Source: a virus. From it: a stretch of 24,262 bases of DNA. Of this stretch, positions 23,473 through 24,262 are shown one piece after another. The notes under the pieces are model-generated. The model was not told the origin of the DNA. It ran no database searches and saw nothing but the letters and a program-made list of their open reading frames with translations. How positions within the stretch are numbered: position 1 is the stretch's first letter; each line of letters opens with the position of its first letter. Made by a program: the position numbers and the translations under genes. The stretch is taken from positions 1 through 24,262 of the IMG/VR virus record IMGVR_UViG_3300020430_000092. One strand, 5' to 3'.

Positions 23473-24090
23473 TTGAAATTTAAGTTATTAAAAAACAAAA
23501 TACCTCAAGACACAATAGAGTATTTACAAGACTATACTTTAGAAGTTAAAAAAAGAATCAAACCCTACGAGGGAACACCCAAATCAAATGGTTCAGGAGT
23601 TTATTGGAAAGGATTAGACATGGCGTCTAATTGCCCAATATGTTCCCATTTAGAAAACAAAAAACTATTTAATGTATACACATCAGATTTTATGTATGAC
23701 ATAATTACTGATTACATTCCCAATCCATTTTTATTTAATGACCAAATCGTAGTTAAAGAACCTTACGAACACTTTGATTTTGAACCTCATCGTGATAATC
23801 AATATGGTCCATATCCTAATGATGAAACTTTATTAACAATTAATTGTATGTTAGTCCTTGATGACTTTACAAATGAAAATGGTGCTATAAAAGTTTATGA
23901 TAATGAATGGTTAACATTATATCCTCAAAAGGGTGACATACTTTTAATAGAAGGTAATACCCTACATAGTTCAGAAAATAACAACACTAATTTTCCAAGA
24001 AGAGCGTATCTATGTGTTTACTCAAACAAATCAATAGGAAAAGATTTTCAAAAAGGATTTTATTATGAAAGATTTGAAAAGAACTCTTAG
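23473..24090 (+). CDS. 2-oxoglutarate/Fe(II) oxygenase-like protein
   Basis: About 205 aa. The iron ligands of the double-stranded beta-helix oxygenases are visible: His-x-Asp in FEPHRDNQYGP and a distal His in EGNTLHSSE, followed by FPRRAYLCVY with a candidate 2-oxoglutarate-binding Arg. Spacing of roughly 60 residues between HxD and the second His fits the phytanoyl-CoA/prolyl-hydroxylase-like group. An N-terminal CPIC could be structural. Such enzymes hydroxylate proteins, nucleobases or small molecules and are frequent auxiliary genes in marine T4-like phages; the substrate is unknown. The start is uncertain: an in-frame stop lies at 23470-23472, and the first usable codon is TTG 23473. 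The next ATG (23620) would remove about 50 residues. Confidence 0.65.
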   Translation: MKFKLLKNKIPQDTIEYLQDYTLEVKKRIKPYEGTPKSNGSGVYWKGLDMASNCPICSHLENKKLFNVYTSDFMYDIITDYIPNPFLFNDQIVVKEPYEHFDFEPHRDNQYGPYPNDETLLTINCMLVLDDFTNENGAIKVYDNEWLTLYPQKGDILLIEGNTLHSSENNNTNFPRRAYLCVYSNKSIGKDFQKGFYYERFEKNS

Positions 24091-24262
24091 GTTTGATTAT
24101 CCACGAGAATGGCATGGTGGTGTAAAAGGCAATCAATATTTTTTAGGATTTACAGAACTACTTTACGAACTAAACAAAATGATACCAAGTACTAATGCAC
24201 GAATGATAGAGATTGGTTCGTACATGGGTGAATCTACAATGATGTTTGCAAGTTCTGATATT
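24065..24262 (+). CDS. Partial SAM-dependent methyltransferase-like protein
   Basis: The first 66 codons of a gene cut by the window end, starting at ATG 24065 and overlapping the oxygenase gene by 26 bases. ARMIEIGSYMGESTMMFA fits motif I of class I SAM-dependent methyltransferases (hydrophobic strand, E-x-G-x-x-x-G), as in TylF/macrocin-type enzymes that modify sugars. The substrate cannot be told from this fragment. Its overlap with the oxygenase suggests a two-gene modification cassette. Confidence 0.55.
   Translation, partial: MKDLKRTLRFDYPREWHGGVKGNQYFLGFTELLYELNKMIPSTNARMIEIGSYMGESTMMFASSDI

Noticed and set aside
1-24262. tRNA genes, CRISPR arrays, insertion sequences and a major capsid gene
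   Set aside because: I looked for cloverleaf-like segments, regularly spaced repeats, transposase motifs and a gp23-like protein, and saw none. The gaps are all under about 80 bases.

Overview
The window is a continuous, strongly AT-rich stretch of a tailed-phage genome. All convincing genes lie on the + strand, packed end to end with ATGA or TAATG overlaps and no gap above about 80 bases. The recognisable proteins are of the T4-like myovirus type: large terminase (gp17), portal (gp20) and prohead protease (gp21). Small prohead-core-like and internal-head-like proteins surround them, and auxiliary enzymes typical of marine T4-like phages flank them. The host cannot be read from the sequence. 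The promoter-like motif resembles a Bacteroidota -7 element (TAnnTTTG) more than a sense-oriented T4 late promoter, and several transcription-unit-leading genes lack a Shine-Dalgarno, so a Bacteroidota host is possible but unproven.

Layout: 1-2583 is the 3' part of a large zinc-ribbon and ligase-like nucleotidyltransferase protein. 2586-3251 is an SGNH-hydrolase-like protein. 3311-14466 is module A: zinc-finger protein, membrane-anchored protein, terminase, small cleavable protein, portal, four small core-like proteins, protease, a 398-aa fused protein, two leader-bearing proteins and a 487-aa polyprotein-like gene. 14513-15514 is a glycosyltransferase-like gene. 15566-23454 is module B: small membrane protein, membrane-anchored protein, terminase, portal, three small core-like proteins, protease and three small or leader-bearing proteins. 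23473-24262 holds a 2-oxoglutarate oxygenase-like gene and the start of a SAM methyltransferase-like gene.

The central observation is that modules A and B are syntenic and paralogous. Eight consecutive gene families (membrane protein, terminase, portal, 'HSKFKNTG' protein, 'TPxAF' protein, 'FFDL' mini-protein, protease, 'DWFDR' protein) occur twice in the same order. They are well diverged but keep every catalytic motif I can see. No major capsid gene is in the window. The second observation is that many small proteins carry a short N-terminal leader (MKLxxLLxE|S type) resembling the T4 capsid-targeting sequence, and are punctuated by [ILVM]-x-E sites of the kind cut by gp21-type proteases. 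The 487-aa protein looks like a polyprotein of seven small modules. Working model (inference): a prohead-loaded, protease-matured set of internal head proteins tied to a duplicated packaging and assembly module.

Two genome-scale signals support phage biology. GATC is almost absent (one copy found by eye). A nine-base motif ATATTTATA sits just upstream of seven transcription units. An Asp-codon shift near 13.6 kb suggests that the join between the two halves may lie inside the polyprotein gene, so either recombination or chimeric assembly must be considered.
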